Shown: positions 1 through 9,713, numbered from the stretch's first letter. The stretch is 64,000 nt of DNA from Corticibacter populi (GCF_004217315.1 NZ_SGWR01000004.1:18622-82621), one strand, 5' to 3'. The notes: generated from the sequence alone by a model not told the origin. A program made the numbers and translations.

Positions 1-740
<740 letters not shown>

Positions 741-920
741 GCCGATTCGCGCGTGGGTTCACCGGTGTCGATCCACGCGTGTCGGAGGACTGCCGCCATG
801 CCTGCCCGGCTTGGAAGCCATGGCGGCGCGGAGAGTGGCTGGGCGATATACTCCCCGCACCGCCCGCCTTGCCAGGCCGGGATGCCGCCACCAAGGCTCT
901 CCGGGGACTTTTCTGACACC

Positions 921-2246
921 ATGACCATCCGCTATCTCACCGGCATCACCCCTTCGGGCATTCCACATCTGGGCAACTACGCGGGGGCTATCCGGCCTTC
1001 GGTGCGCTCGCAGCATGTGGCCGATGTCGACAACTTCTACTTCCTGGCCGATCTGCACAGCCTGATCAAGTCGCACGACCCGTTGCAGACGCAGCGCTCG
1101 ACGCTGGAGATCGCCGCCACCTGGATCGCCTGCGGGCTGGATACCGACAAGGTCACCTTCTATCGCCAGAGCGACATCCCCGAGATTCCGCAGCTGACCT
1201 GGCTGCTGACCTGCGTGACCGGCAAGGGCCTGCTCAACCGGGCCCATGCCTACAAGGCGGCAGTGGACAAGAACGTCGCGGCCGGCCTCGATGCCGATGC
1301 CGATGTCACCGCCGGTCTCTTCATGTACCCGGTGCTGATGGCCGCCGACATCATGATGTTCAAGGCCCACAAGGTGCCCGTGGGGCGCGACCAGGTCCAG
1401 CACATCGAAATGGCGCGCGACATGGCTGCCAGCTTCAACCACCTCTACGGTGCGGGCTGCGAGCTGCTGGTGCCGCCCGAGGCGGCGGTCGACGAGAACG
1501 TGGCCACGCTGCCCGGGCTCGATGGTCGCAAGATGAGCAAGAGCTACCGCAACACCATCCCGCTCTTCACGCCGCGTGAGCAGCTGCGCCGACTGATCAT
1601 GGGCATTGCCACCGATTCGCGCACGCCTGGCGAACCCAAGGACACCGAGGGCTCGGCCATCTTCCTGCTCTACCAGGCCTTTGCCAGCGCGGAACAGACC
1701 GCCTCCATGCGGCAGGCCTTTGCCGATGGCATCGCCTGGGGCGATGCCAAGCAGCAACTGTTCGAGCGCATTGATGAGGAAATCGCGCCGATGCGCGCGC
1801 ACTTCGACGAGCTGATGGCCGCACCCGCGCGCATCGAGGCCATTTTGCGCCACGGTGCCGACAAGGCCCGGGCGGTTGCCGCGCCCTACCTGGCCGAGCT
1901 GCGCCACGCGGTGGGCCTGCGCGAGCTGACCCTGCTTGGCGCGGCGCCGGAGACGGCTGCCCAAGATGCACCAGCCGCACCGGCAGCAGTGCCACTCATC
2001 AAGCAATACCGCGAGAACGATGGCCGGTTCTATTTCAAGCTCACCTCCGCCAAGGGTGAGGTGCTGTTGCAGAGCAAGGCCTATGCGGCGGGCCGTGACA
2101 CGGGTGCTGCCGTGAAGCTGCTCAAGGAGTTGGGGGCCGGTGCGCTCGCCGGGTTGGCCGCGCAGCTCGAACCCTATGAGGCCACGCCGGCGCTGACGGA
2201 TGCCCTGCAGGCGCTGGTGCTGGCAGAGCAGGGCCAGCAGAAGTGA
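921..2246 (+). CDS. trpS: Tryptophanyl-tRNA synthetase
   Basis: Charges tRNA-Trp with tryptophan. The 441-residue product starts MTIRYLTGITPSG. It has the class I HIGH-like motif as PSGIPHLGN (about residues 10-19) and the KMSKS loop as GRKMSKSYRN (about 195-204). The ATG at 921 is chosen because the HIGH motif must lie close to the N-terminus; an in-frame upstream extension exists but has no family character. The last 90 or so residues form an extra C-terminal part (YRENDGRFYFKL... EVLLQSKAY) that resembles the small DUF1508/YegP fold and is absent from the short 330-residue enzymes. The stop codon overlaps the start of the next gene. Confidence 0.95.
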   Translation: MTIRYLTGITPSGIPHLGNYAGAIRPSVRSQHVADVDNFYFLADLHSLIKSHDPLQTQRSTLEIAATWIACGLDTDKVTFYRQSDIPEIPQLTWLLTCVTGKGLLNRAHAYKAAVDKNVAAGLDADADVTAGLFMYPVLMAADIMMFKAHKVPVGRDQVQHIEMARDMAASFNHLYGAGCELLVPPEAAVDENVATLPGLDGRKMSKSYRNTIPLFTPREQLRRLIMGIATDSRTPGEPKDTEGSAIFLLYQAFASAEQTASMRQAFADGIAWGDAKQQLFERIDEEIAPMRAHFDELMAAPARIEAILRHGADKARAVAAPYLAELRHAVGLRELTLLGAAPETAAQDAPAAPAAVPLIKQYRENDGRFYFKLTSAKGEVLLQSKAYAAGRDTGAAVKLLKELGAGALAGLAAQLEPYEATPALTDALQALVLAEQGQQK

Positions 2247-2848
2247 TGGGAGCCGATGTGAGCAAGACCGCAGGCCGTGGTCGCGCGGCCGAGGCGCAGC
2301 CCCACGAAAGCGGCCCGTTGGGCCCTGGCGACAGCGCCGCGCGGCTGCAGGCCGACTTCACGACGCGCCACCTGCGCGACGCGTTGGGCATGTATGCCAC
2401 CGGCGTGGCCATCGTTACCACGCTGGATGGCCAGCAAAGCCCGGTGGGCCTGACCATCAGTTCCTTCGCGTCCGTCTCGCTCGAGCCGCCGCTGGTACTC
2501 TGGAGCCTGGAGCAGCAATCGGCCAGCATGCCGGCCTTTGCGGCGCAGCAGCACTTTGCCATCAACGTGCTGGCGGCCCACCAGCTGCCGCTGGCGCAGC
2601 GCTTTGCCTCGCGCGGAGTGGACCGCTTCAAGGACCTGCCGATCGTGGCCAGCCCGAGCGGCATGCCGCTGTTGCCAGAGGCGCTGGCCTGGTTCGAGTG
2701 CCGGCGCCAGGCCGTGCATGTGGCGGGCGACCACCGCATCTTCATCGGCGAGGTGCTGCGCACCGGCTACCAATCCTTGCCGCCGCAAGAGGCGACGCCG
2801 CTGCTCTACCACCGTGGCCGCCTGTACCAGCAGCCGCTGAAGCTTTGA
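2246..2848 (+). CDS. Flavin reductase-like domain protein
   Basis: A 200-residue protein of the flavin reductase-like family: FMN-binding NAD(P)H:flavin oxidoreductases that supply reduced flavin to monooxygenases. After an acidic, Ala-rich N-terminus (about 35 residues) comes the family core with MYATGVAIVTT, GLTISSFASVSLEPPLVLW (flavin-binding Thr/Ser region), FAINVLAA and a late D-H-R-I-F-I-G-E segment. The ATG at 2246 overlaps the trpS stop codon (TGATG), so translation is probably coupled. A GTG at 2243 is also in frame. The partner oxygenase is not in the window, so the physiological substrate is unknown. Confidence 0.85.
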   Translation: MGADVSKTAGRGRAAEAQPHESGPLGPGDSAARLQADFTTRHLRDALGMYATGVAIVTTLDGQQSPVGLTISSFASVSLEPPLVLWSLEQQSASMPAFAAQQHFAINVLAAHQLPLAQRFASRGVDRFKDLPIVASPSGMPLLPEALAWFECRRQAVHVAGDHRIFIGEVLRTGYQSLPPQEATPLLYHRGRLYQQPLKL

Positions 2849-2868
2849 ACAGAATCTGAGCGGCGGGA

Positions 2869-3993
2869 CTATCGCACCGGCGCGCGCACCCGGCGCATGC
2901 GCCGGCGCGGCCACAGCGCCAGCAAGCCCGCCGCCATCAGCGCCAGCAGCAGCGCACCGGGCAGGCGTGCGAGCCAGCCTGCCAGCAGGCGCCAGATGTC
3001 GCCCTTCCAGCCGATCTTGGCGGCGCGCGCACTGTACTTGGCAAAACGCAGCGCACCGGTCTGCCCCAGCACCCGCAGGCCGCGCTGGCCGTAGGTGGCG
3101 GCCAACTCCACCGCATCGCGGCCCAGGCGCTCGCTCAACTGCACGTTGCCCACCAGCGCGGTGCCGCCAATGCGCTGCAGCGTGCCGCTGTGCCTGCCGT
3201 GGATCTTGGCGAAGCGGGCGGCGGAGCGCAGGTCGGTGGCATCGCGCGTGGCCGCCAGGAGGCGCAGCCCGCTGGGGGTGGCCTGCAGCGTGGCGACATC
3301 GGCAAAAATCGCCTGCAGCGGCGCCAGCCCGTCGGTATTGCGCTGACGGCGCAGTTGGCGGGCGCTTTGCACCAGGGTCTCGGACAACCAGGCGGGCAGC
3401 CGGCCCAGGTGCCGCAGCGTCTTGAGCGTGGTGATGGTGCTCTTGGCGGAGGTGCTGGCGGCCAGGGCCGGCGCCCCGGCGCCAGCGGTGGCGGCGCTGC
3501 CCCAGGCACTGCCCAGCTGTGCGGCGCTGGCGGCGAGGCCCAGGGACGAGAGGGCGATCAGCACCGGGTCGGTTTCCTCGTCGCGCGCATAGCGCCAGGC
3601 CTGGATGCCCAGGTCGCGCAAGTCGCCGATCACCAGAAAATCGCTGGCAATGCCGGCAATCTGGCCGATGTTCTCGTCGCTGCGGCCATGCAGCACGCCT
3701 TCTGCGATCTTGCCGGCCTGGTAGGAGAGGCTGCTGCGCCGGGTCTCGATGGCCTCGTGCAGCTGCTGCGCCTCGGGACGTGTGCGCACGTAATCGTACT
3801 GGAGGAAGAAGTCGAGCAACTCGGCCGCTTCGGCATAGCGTTGCCTGGCTACCAGCGCCTCGACCTCGGGCAATGGGTCGGTGCGCGTGAGCGCGAGCAC
3901 CGCCAGTTGGCCGCGCTGCCACCACACCAGCGCGGCGGCCACTGCCAGCAGCACGAGCAGCAGGCGCAGCAGCCAGAAACCGAGTTTGAACAT
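2869..3993 (-). CDS. Unknown inner-membrane protein in the DUF2157/DUF4401/GDYXXLXY operon
   Basis: A 374-residue protein I do not recognise. It opens with an N-terminal membrane helix (LGFWLLRLLLVLLAVAAAL, residues 4-22). A long, mostly helical soluble part follows, containing an Ala-rich stretch near residue 165. A second membrane helix lies near the end (about 343-360), followed by an Arg-rich tail (RRRMRRVRAPVR). The first soluble section (LVARQRYAEAAELLDFFLQYDY) looks like a single TPR-type hairpin. Its start overlaps the stop of the upstream GDYXXLXY gene by one base (3993), so it is the last gene of a tightly packed four-gene operon. Function unknown; envelope location is inferred. Confidence 0.7.
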   Translation of the reverse strand: MFKLGFWLLRLLLVLLAVAAALVWWQRGQLAVLALTRTDPLPEVEALVARQRYAEAAELLDFFLQYDYVRTRPEAQQLHEAIETRRSSLSYQAGKIAEGVLHGRSDENIGQIAGIASDFLVIGDLRDLGIQAWRYARDEETDPVLIALSSLGLAASAAQLGSAWGSAATAGAGAPALAASTSAKSTITTLKTLRHLGRLPAWLSETLVQSARQLRRQRNTDGLAPLQAIFADVATLQATPSGLRLLAATRDATDLRSAARFAKIHGRHSGTLQRIGGTALVGNVQLSERLGRDAVELAATYGQRGLRVLGQTGALRFAKYSARAAKIGWKGDIWRLLAGWLARLPGALLLALMAAGLLALWPRRRMRRVRAPVR

Positions 3994-4577
3994 CAGAACC
4001 TGTTCTGGCCCAGCGGTCGCAGTTCGGCATCGCGCAAGGTCACCAGCAGGGCCGTGCCATCGGGGGCGACACGCAATTCGCCCCAGTGGGCCGTTTCGTA
4101 AACCTGGGCTGCGCCTTCCTGGAAGAAAAAGGCATGTGGGCCCAGCGCGGGCGCATGGGCCCGGCCGCGCAGGCGCAGGGCGATCAGCCCGCCCGGCGCG
4201 GCCGGCGTATCGCCGAGGGCTGCGACACGGGCACGCCGTTGTGCATCCACTCGCAGGTAGGCATAGGTGGCAGGGGAGACCGGCAGCGTCCCCTCGTCAC
4301 GGCTGCTCCGTTGCTGGTACTGGCTGCGCAGCACCTGCTCCTCGGCGTAGTCGAGCGTCATGTAGTCGCCCTGCATGATCGAGCGCGGATCGACGGGGGC
4401 GAGCTCCAGCAGGATGGGCTGGCCGTGCCGCAGGGTGTGTTCATGGCGCAGCACCGTCCAGGCCGCCAGCGCCAGCGCCAGTGCGACGGCGGCAGCCAAC
4501 GCGTAGCGTGGCCATGCCGGCACAGGGAGACGCCGCTGTGCGGGGGACGGAAAGGAAGGCGTGGCAGAGAGCGTCAT
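3993..4577 (-). CDS. GDYXXLXY domain protein
   Basis: A 194-residue membrane-anchored protein. The signature GDYMTLDY sits about 70 residues in, after one transmembrane helix (YALAAAVALALALAAWTVL). The family's function is not established; the rest is predicted to lie outside the membrane. The ATG at 4577 is chosen because it overlaps the end of the DUF4401 gene in the ATGA arrangement. The frame stays open far upstream, but that extension runs antisense-like through the real DUF4401 and DUF2157 genes and has no family character. Its genomic partners are always-adjacent DUF4401 and DUF2157 genes, which suggests one membrane complex. Confidence 0.9.
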   Translation of the reverse strand: MTLSATPSFPSPAQRRLPVPAWPRYALAAAVALALALAAWTVLRHEHTLRHGQPILLELAPVDPRSIMQGDYMTLDYAEEQVLRSQYQQRSSRDEGTLPVSPATYAYLRVDAQRRARVAALGDTPAAPGGLIALRLRGRAHAPALGPHAFFFQEGAAQVYETAHWGELRVAPDGTALLVTLRDAELRPLGQNRF

Positions 4578-5653
4578 TGCAGGTCTCCAGGGGAATGGGC
4601 CAACCGGTGCGGGGCCTTGCCAAGCCACCAGGCGGCAGCGAGCATGCCGGTGCCCAGCACCATCAGGCTCAGGGATTTGCCCATCAGGCTCAGCGTCATC
4701 TCGTGATAGTAGGCGCCGATCAGCAACAGGCTGGTCAGCAGCAGCACGCCCAGCCAGACGCGCTGCCCGGCCCGGAACAGCACCAGCGTCAGCGCGAGCG
4801 CCAGCAGGACATTGGGCATCACCCAGGCCAGCGCCGCCAGGGCCGCGGCCGGCAGCTGCCAGAGGCGCCAGCCGCTGCCGGCGTCGTGGCACAGCCAGGC
4901 CAGCGTGGCCAGCCACAGGGCGGCGCAGCTCCAGGGCCGCCAGCGGTACAGCCAGGGCAGGGCGTCGGGTGTCCAATGGTCGAGCCAGATGTTCATGTCC
5001 GGCATCGACACTTGCAGCAGCAGGGCACCCGCCGTCAGCAGGCTGACACTGTGCAGCCAGGCCTGCAGCCACCGGGCCTGCGGCCGGCCGGTCCAGCCGG
5101 GCCGGCTCAACCAGCCCAGCAGGGCCAGTGCCGTGATGAGCGGCGGCGTCCAGGCCATCGGCCAGCCCATGTTGAGCAGCCAGGCCCAGGCGCATGCCTG
5201 GGCCGACAGCAGGCACAGGCAGCGGTGCCAGATGGGCGAGGCAGGCAGGCTGACCAGCAGCGAGATCAGCGCGTAGGCCAGCAGCACGTGCTCGCTGCGC
5301 CAGTCGAACGCGAGCGCCAGAGCCACCAGGGTCTGGCCGGCCAGCGACAGCGCAAAGCCGAACTGCTGCGGGAACACCCGGGCTGCGCCATTGCCACGCA
5401 TCAGCGCCAGGCCGGCGCCGGCGAGCAGCACGCCGGCGTAGCCGGCCCTGGGCTCTTGTACCAGCAGGGCCAGGCCGGCCATGCCGAGCAGGGCGGCCAG
5501 CCAGGCGGCCAGGGCCATCAGCAGGCTGAGCCACCAGGGCATCGGCTGTGCCTGGGATGCGTTGGTTGCCAGCGTGGGCGTGATGCCCAGTTGCTGCAGC
5601 CGGCTGGCGAGGTTCTGGCTGCGGTCGGCCAGCGGAGCGAGGATACCCATCAT
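4574..5653 (-). CDS. DUF4401 family polytopic membrane protein
   Basis: A 359-residue protein made almost entirely of hydrophobic helices (ten or so), starting with a short soluble N-terminus (MMGILAPLADRSQNLASRLQQ). Trp- and Leu-rich segments such as WWLSLLMALAAWLAALLGMAGLALL are typical of DUF4401, a family of unknown function that partners DUF2157 and GDYXXLXY proteins. Start and stop each overlap the neighbouring gene by 4 bases, so the three are translated as a unit. Assignment rests mainly on this gene order and on the topology. Confidence 0.82.
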   Translation of the reverse strand: MMGILAPLADRSQNLASRLQQLGITPTLATNASQAQPMPWWLSLLMALAAWLAALLGMAGLALLVQEPRAGYAGVLLAGAGLALMRGNGAARVFPQQFGFALSLAGQTLVALALAFDWRSEHVLLAYALISLLVSLPASPIWHRCLCLLSAQACAWAWLLNMGWPMAWTPPLITALALLGWLSRPGWTGRPQARWLQAWLHSVSLLTAGALLLQVSMPDMNIWLDHWTPDALPWLYRWRPWSCAALWLATLAWLCHDAGSGWRLWQLPAAALAALAWVMPNVLLALALTLVLFRAGQRVWLGVLLLTSLLLIGAYYHEMTLSLMGKSLSLMVLGTGMLAAAWWLGKAPHRLAHSPGDLQ

Positions 5654-6666
5654 GCGTGCGCCTCCTGCTGCCCTTGCCCGCTTTCGCCATCTTCACCATC
5701 CTGGCCGCGTTGCTGGCGCCAGAGCTGCAGAACATGTCTGGCGCACATGCTGGAGCCGGCCAGCAGTAACACCGTGAGCAGCAGCAGTCCGCTGGCGTCG
5801 AGGCGGTTGAGCAGCATATTGAACAGCCAGCCCATAATGGCATAGAGGGTGGCCGCGTAGACCAGTGCCACGGCCATGGCGTCCAGCTGCCGGCGGGCAT
5901 AGTGCCACCAGGCCAGTGCCGCGACGCCGCAGAACAGCAGCATTGCGCCATGGCCATGGGTGATGGTGTCGCTCGCCAGGGGCAGCAGCAGGCCGGCGAG
6001 CAGGCAGCGTGCCAGCCAGCGCTGCGGTTGGACCATGAGCCAGGTGGGCCGCGTCTCGAAAGCCAGCAGCAGCAGGCCATTGGTGAGCCCCATCCAGATG
6101 CCATGGCCCATCATGGCTTGCAGCGGCATGGCCCAGCCGGACACGCTGCCGTCCATTGCCAGCCAGCGCCAGAGCGTCAGGTTCAGCAGCAGTGCCCAGA
6201 GCAGCCAGACCGCGCCCGAACGCGCCAGCAGTGCCACCGGCAGCATCAGCGCGGCCCAGACCCCGAACAGTTGCCAGATGTCGGCACCGGTCTGGTATTT
6301 CTGGCCAATCAATGCCAGCAGGGCGCCCATGCACAGTGCCACCGCCAGGCAGCCGGCACGCCAGGCCCGACCACCGGGCGTGGTGGCCAGCGTCAGGCCC
6401 AATGCGAGCAGCAGTGCGCCAGCGGCCATCGCGAGCTGCGCGAAGCGGCCCAGCGCGTCCCAGTTGTAGGCAAAGAAAAAAATCAGCCCGCTGGCCAGGG
6501 CCAAGCAGCCGGCCCACAGCAGCAGTTGCGCAAGGAATTCACGCCAGGTAGCGGGTCCGGGCCGCAGCGGCGCCTGCTGGACCAGCAGGGCCAGCTGCCG
6601 CTCGTCCAGACGACCATGGTCGTGCCAGCGCCACAGCGTGTCGAGATCGCGAAAGCTCCACTCCAT
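5650..6666 (-). CDS. DUF2157 domain membrane protein
   Basis: First gene of the four-gene membrane operon, 338 residues. The N-terminal soluble stretch (residues 1-45, ending TWREFLAQLLLWAG) followed by many helices, including LIFFFAYNWDALGRFAQLA, matches the DUF2157 layout, where an FFAYNW-like motif follows the first membrane helix. It ends with an acidic, Gln-rich tail (QRGQDGEDGESGQGQQEAHA). Function of the family is unknown. The gap between its start and yfiB (6667-6780) probably holds its promoter; I see no clear operator there. Confidence 0.87.
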   Translation of the reverse strand: MEWSFRDLDTLWRWHDHGRLDERQLALLVQQAPLRPGPATWREFLAQLLLWAGCLALASGLIFFFAYNWDALGRFAQLAMAAGALLLALGLTLATTPGGRAWRAGCLAVALCMGALLALIGQKYQTGADIWQLFGVWAALMLPVALLARSGAVWLLWALLLNLTLWRWLAMDGSVSGWAMPLQAMMGHGIWMGLTNGLLLLAFETRPTWLMVQPQRWLARCLLAGLLLPLASDTITHGHGAMLLFCGVAALAWWHYARRQLDAMAVALVYAATLYAIMGWLFNMLLNRLDASGLLLLTVLLLAGSSMCARHVLQLWRQQRGQDGEDGESGQGQQEAHA

Positions 6667-6780
6667 GATGACTCCCTTGTCCGGAAGTCCCGATTGTGCG
6701 GGAGTGCGCCGTGTCCATGCAAACCATGATCCGGGCGGTCGCGTTTCTCGCTACTGTCCGGATCGTTTCCGGATGCCTGT

Positions 6781-7281
6781 TCAGAGGCTGGCGGCTGTGC
6801 CGACGATGATGGTCACGCGCCGGTTTTCGCTGCGCCCGGCTTCGGTGCCATTGTCGGCAATGGGTTGCGTGTCACCCAGACCGCGCACCACGATGCTTTC
6901 GGTCGGGATGCCATTGGCGATCATGGCCTTGGCGACCATGGCTGCGCGGCGCTCGGACAGCTCCAGGTTGTAGGCGGCCCGACCCTGGTTGTCGGTGTGG
7001 CCGTCGAGCCGCAGGTGGGAGATCTGGATGTCGATCAACAGTGTCGACACCTTGGCGATGACCGCGTTGGCGTCATCGCTGAGTTCGGAAGAGTCGGTGG
7101 CGAACAGGATCTTGCCCGACAGGTCGTACTTCATGCCGTTGTCGATGTGCGTGAAGCCATAGTCCTCGAGGGCCTTGACCTGCGCCTGGCTCAGGCCGTG
7201 AGGGGCTGGTGGGGTGCTTTGGCAGGCACTGAGCAGGCAGACGGCGAAGGAGAGAAGCCAAAGGGGCAGGGATTTGAACAT
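6781..7281 (-). CDS. yfiB: YfiB-like OmpA-domain lipoprotein
   Basis: A 166-residue lipoprotein with a signal peptide and lipobox LLSAC (Cys about residue 19), a short linker, then an OmpA C-terminal peptidoglycan-binding domain. Motifs are LDGHTDNQG, YNLELSERRA, VRGLGDTQPIADN and AGRSENRRVTIIV. From memory the closest known relative is YfiB of the Pseudomonas YfiBNR system: the N-terminal GLSQAQ...GF region and the C-terminus line up throughout. YfiB sits in the outer membrane and sequesters YfiR under envelope stress, releasing the diguanylate cyclase YfiN. Here it lies 110 bases downstream of a yfiR-like gene on the same strand, with no yfiN. The ATG at 7281 is the one that gives the signal peptide. 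Confidence 0.88.
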   Translation of the reverse strand: MFKSLPLWLLSFAVCLLSACQSTPPAPHGLSQAQVKALEDYGFTHIDNGMKYDLSGKILFATDSSELSDDANAVIAKVSTLLIDIQISHLRLDGHTDNQGRAAYNLELSERRAAMVAKAMIANGIPTESIVVRGLGDTQPIADNGTEAGRSENRRVTIIVGTAASL

Positions 7282-7391
7282 GGGAAGCTTCGCGATGCGG
7301 ATGGAAGGAATGGAGCGCAGACGCGCTTGGCGCTGGCGGAGGCACAACGTATGCAGGCGTCCATGGATGGACGGCCAATTGTAAAAGATTG

Positions 7392-7973
7392 CTAATGCCC
7401 CTGCGCTGGCAGCGGATCGGTGTGGGGCACGGCCAGCACCCGGGGATCGATGCGCAGGCCGCTGCGGGCGACCGAATCGAGGTTGATCTCGAAGAATATG
7501 GCGTCATCGCGGATATGCAGGCAGAACAGCGTGCCGTCGACGCAGGTGCCGCCCTGCTCGCGGATGGTGAGGATGGGCCGGCCCACCAGGCTTGCGACCA
7601 GCCGGGTTCGTTGGGGCGTGGCCAGTGTGCCGATATAGACCGCATGGCACTGCGTCAGCAGCTGCGGGCTGTCGAACGGCAACGTCTGGCTGGCCATGGG
7701 CGGAGCACCGGGCAGGGGGACGTCCATCAGCGCCTGTTCATAGCGGCTGGCACCGGTAAGGCACAGCTGCAGGTGCTCGGGCTGGCGCGGCCAGCGCGCA
7801 TGTCCCAGGATGCCGCCGACGACGTGGCGAATCCGTGCCGACAGGCTGGTGGCGCCTGCGCTGGTGGGGGTGTCGATGGTGGAGGATGCTGCGGCCAGGA
7901 CGGGCTCAGGACATGCCAGGGCCATGGCGATATGCAGCACGACGATGCCGTGAAGTGCGACGGCCTTGAGCAA
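7392..7973 (-). CDS. yfiR: YfiR family (DUF4154) periplasmic protein
   Basis: Periplasmic regulator family; in Pseudomonas YfiR represses the membrane diguanylate cyclase YfiN. The product shows the family landmarks ILGHARWP, LQLCLTG, CHAVYIGTL, GRPILTIRE, then CVDGTLFCLHI and FFEINLDSVARSGLRIDPRVL. The four cysteines that pair in the Pseudomonas protein appear to be conserved. Start choice: TTG at 7973 gives a 193-residue protein with an immediate signal peptide (MLKAVALHGIVVLHIAMALA) and AGGA six bases upstream. The frame extends to 8114, but that extension is Arg-rich and would bury the signal sequence. The true start needs protein data. Confidence 0.8.
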   Translation of the reverse strand: MLKAVALHGIVVLHIAMALACPEPVLAAASSTIDTPTSAGATSLSARIRHVVGGILGHARWPRQPEHLQLCLTGASRYEQALMDVPLPGAPPMASQTLPFDSPQLLTQCHAVYIGTLATPQRTRLVASLVGRPILTIREQGGTCVDGTLFCLHIRDDAIFFEINLDSVARSGLRIDPRVLAVPHTDPLPAQGH

Positions 7974-8129
7974 CTCGATTCCTGCAGAAATGTGATGGAG
8001 GTGGGGTCTCCGGGCAGGAGATGGTCGTCGAACAGCCAAAGCGGCTTTCCGCGACAGAATTTTGATGGATTCCTGATTATAAGGATCTGCCTGGCACGCC
8101 CTCCTCCAGAACATGCCATGACACGGGCG

Positions 8130-8147
8130 CTGTCATCGAAATGTCAT
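8130..8147 (+). promoter_or_regulatory. PHO box (PhoB-binding site) upstream of the phosphatase genes
   Basis: Two 7-base half sites, CTGTCAT and ATGTCAT, separated by four bases (CGAA), match the PHO box repeat CTGTCAT-N4-CTGTCAT with one difference. The site lies 124 bases before the first alkaline phosphatase start and between it and the divergent yfiR gene. An AT-rich stretch (8151-8180), including TAGTAT at about 8165, could serve as the -10 region. Induction by phosphate starvation through PhoBR is inferred. A further single CTGTCAT occurs at 8190. Confidence 0.8.
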
Positions 8148-8270
8148 GAGAATATATGAGAATGTAGTATCAATTTTATTTTCACGGTCCTGTCATGGAC
8201 CGTCCCTAGACTGCGCCGCATCCGGACGGAGGCCGTTTGCTGTCCCGTGCCGCAATCCAAGGGAGTATTG

Positions 8271-9713
8271 ATGAACAGAAAGCTGCTGTATCCCACAGTC
8301 ATGGGATTGACCATCGCGCTGGCCGCCTGCGGCAGTGACGACAACGACGATACCACCACGCCTCCGGTGGCATCCCCGCAGAAGAACGTCGTGTTTTTCC
8401 TCGGCGACGGCATGGGCATCACCACGCTGACGGCTTCGCGCATCTATGCCGTGGGCGAGGATGGTGAGTTGACCATCGACACGCTGCCCGAGACGGCCTT
8501 CGTGCACACCTATTCGCGGGATGGCCAGGTGACCGACAGCGCGCCCTCCATGGCGGCCTACATGACCGGCGTGAAGATGAACAACGAGGTCATCTCCATG
8601 TCGGCCGAGACGAGCGCGGTCGATGCCAACGGCAAGGCCTACGTTGATAGCGAGAACACCACCTGTCCGGCCAGCGGCAACGGCCAGGCCGTCGAGACCC
8701 TGCTTGAGCAAATGAAGGCGGCCGGCTACGGCACCGGCGTGGTCACCACCACCCGCGTGACGCACGCTACGCCAGCGACGACCTATGCGCACGTGTGTCA
8801 TCGTGAGGCCCACAATACGATTGCCGCGGCGCTGGTGCCCGGCGGCGAAGGCTACAACGCAAAGCTGGGCGATGGCATCGACGTGGTGCTCGGCGGTGGC
8901 ATCCGCAACTTCGTGCCCACCGAGGATGGCGGTCGCCGTACCGACAAGCGCAAGCTGCTCGACGAACTCGCGAAGGCCAACTACACGGTGGCCACCGACC
9001 GCGCCGGTTTCGACAGCCTGCCCACCACCGGTGGCAAGATCTTCGGCGTGTTCACGCAGAGCGAAATGAGCTATGACCTCGACCGCGACGCGGCCAAGGA
9101 GCCCAGCATCGCCGAGATGACCGGCAAGGCCATCGATGCGCTGGCCGCACAGAAGAAGGGTTTCTTCCTGATGGTCGAGGGCGGACGCATCGACCATGCG
9201 CTGCACGCCACCAATGCCCGCCGCGCGCTGCAGGACACGGTGGCCTTCGACAATGCCATCAAGCTTGCGCTGGAAAAGCTCGAAGCCATCGACCCCGGTC
9301 TGCAGAACACCCTGGTGGTGGTGACGGCCGACCATGATCACACCCTGCAGATGAACGGCTATGCCGCGCGCACCGGCAAGACCGAGGCCGGCAAGCCGGG
9401 CGTGCTGGGCCTGGTCAAGTCCTACACCAACCCCGAACAGGACTCCGTCGACGTGGGCGGAGCCAACTACACCATCCTCGGCTTCGGCAACGGCCCCAAC
9501 CGGCCCGCCGAACGCGCCACCATCACGGCCGAGCAGCTCGAAAGCCCCGACTACAACCAGGAAGCCGTGGTGCCGATGGCCCAGGGTGGCGAAACCCACG
9601 GCGGTGGCGACGTGTTCCTGGGCGCCAAGGGGCTGGGCGCCGAGAACTTCCGCGGCACGCTGACCAACACCGACGTGTTCGGCCTGATCAAGACCGCGAT
9701 CGACCTGCAATGA
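8271..9713 (+). CDS. Alkaline phosphatase, lipoprotein form
   Basis: Alkaline phosphatase superfamily enzyme (480 residues) that releases phosphate from monoesters outside the cytoplasm. The N-terminus has a lipoprotein signal with ALAAC followed by an acidic linker (GSDDNDDTTT), so it is probably lipid-anchored. Catalytic features are NVVFFLGDGMG (metal-binding Asp), DSAPSMAAYMTG (nucleophile Ser), GGRIDHALH, VVTADHDH and ETHGGGDV (metal-binding Asp/His). The ATG at 8271 is chosen over one 24 bases upstream because it starts the signal peptide directly. It shares these motifs almost exactly with the next gene, from which it is separated by 32 bases. A PHO box lies upstream. Confidence 0.93.
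   Translation: MNRKLLYPTVMGLTIALAACGSDDNDDTTTPPVASPQKNVVFFLGDGMGITTLTASRIYAVGEDGELTIDTLPETAFVHTYSRDGQVTDSAPSMAAYMTGVKMNNEVISMSAETSAVDANGKAYVDSENTTCPASGNGQAVETLLEQMKAAGYGTGVVTTTRVTHATPATTYAHVCHREAHNTIAAALVPGGEGYNAKLGDGIDVVLGGGIRNFVPTEDGGRRTDKRKLLDELAKANYTVATDRAGFDSLPTTGGKIFGVFTQSEMSYDLDRDAAKEPSIAEMTGKAIDALAAQKKGFFLMVEGGRIDHALHATNARRALQDTVAFDNAIKLALEKLEAIDPGLQNTLVVVTADHDHTLQMNGYAARTGKTEAGKPGVLGLVKSYTNPEQDSVDVGGANYTILGFGNGPNRPAERATITAEQLESPDYNQEAVVPMAQGGETHGGGDVFLGAKGLGAENFRGTLTNTDVFGLIKTAIDLQ

Noticed and set aside
4578..6104. Upstream extension of the GDYXXLXY frame
   Set aside because: It overlaps two real membrane-protein genes in another frame and has a Pro/Ala/Gly/Arg-biased shadow composition; the ATG at 4577 fits the operon overlap.
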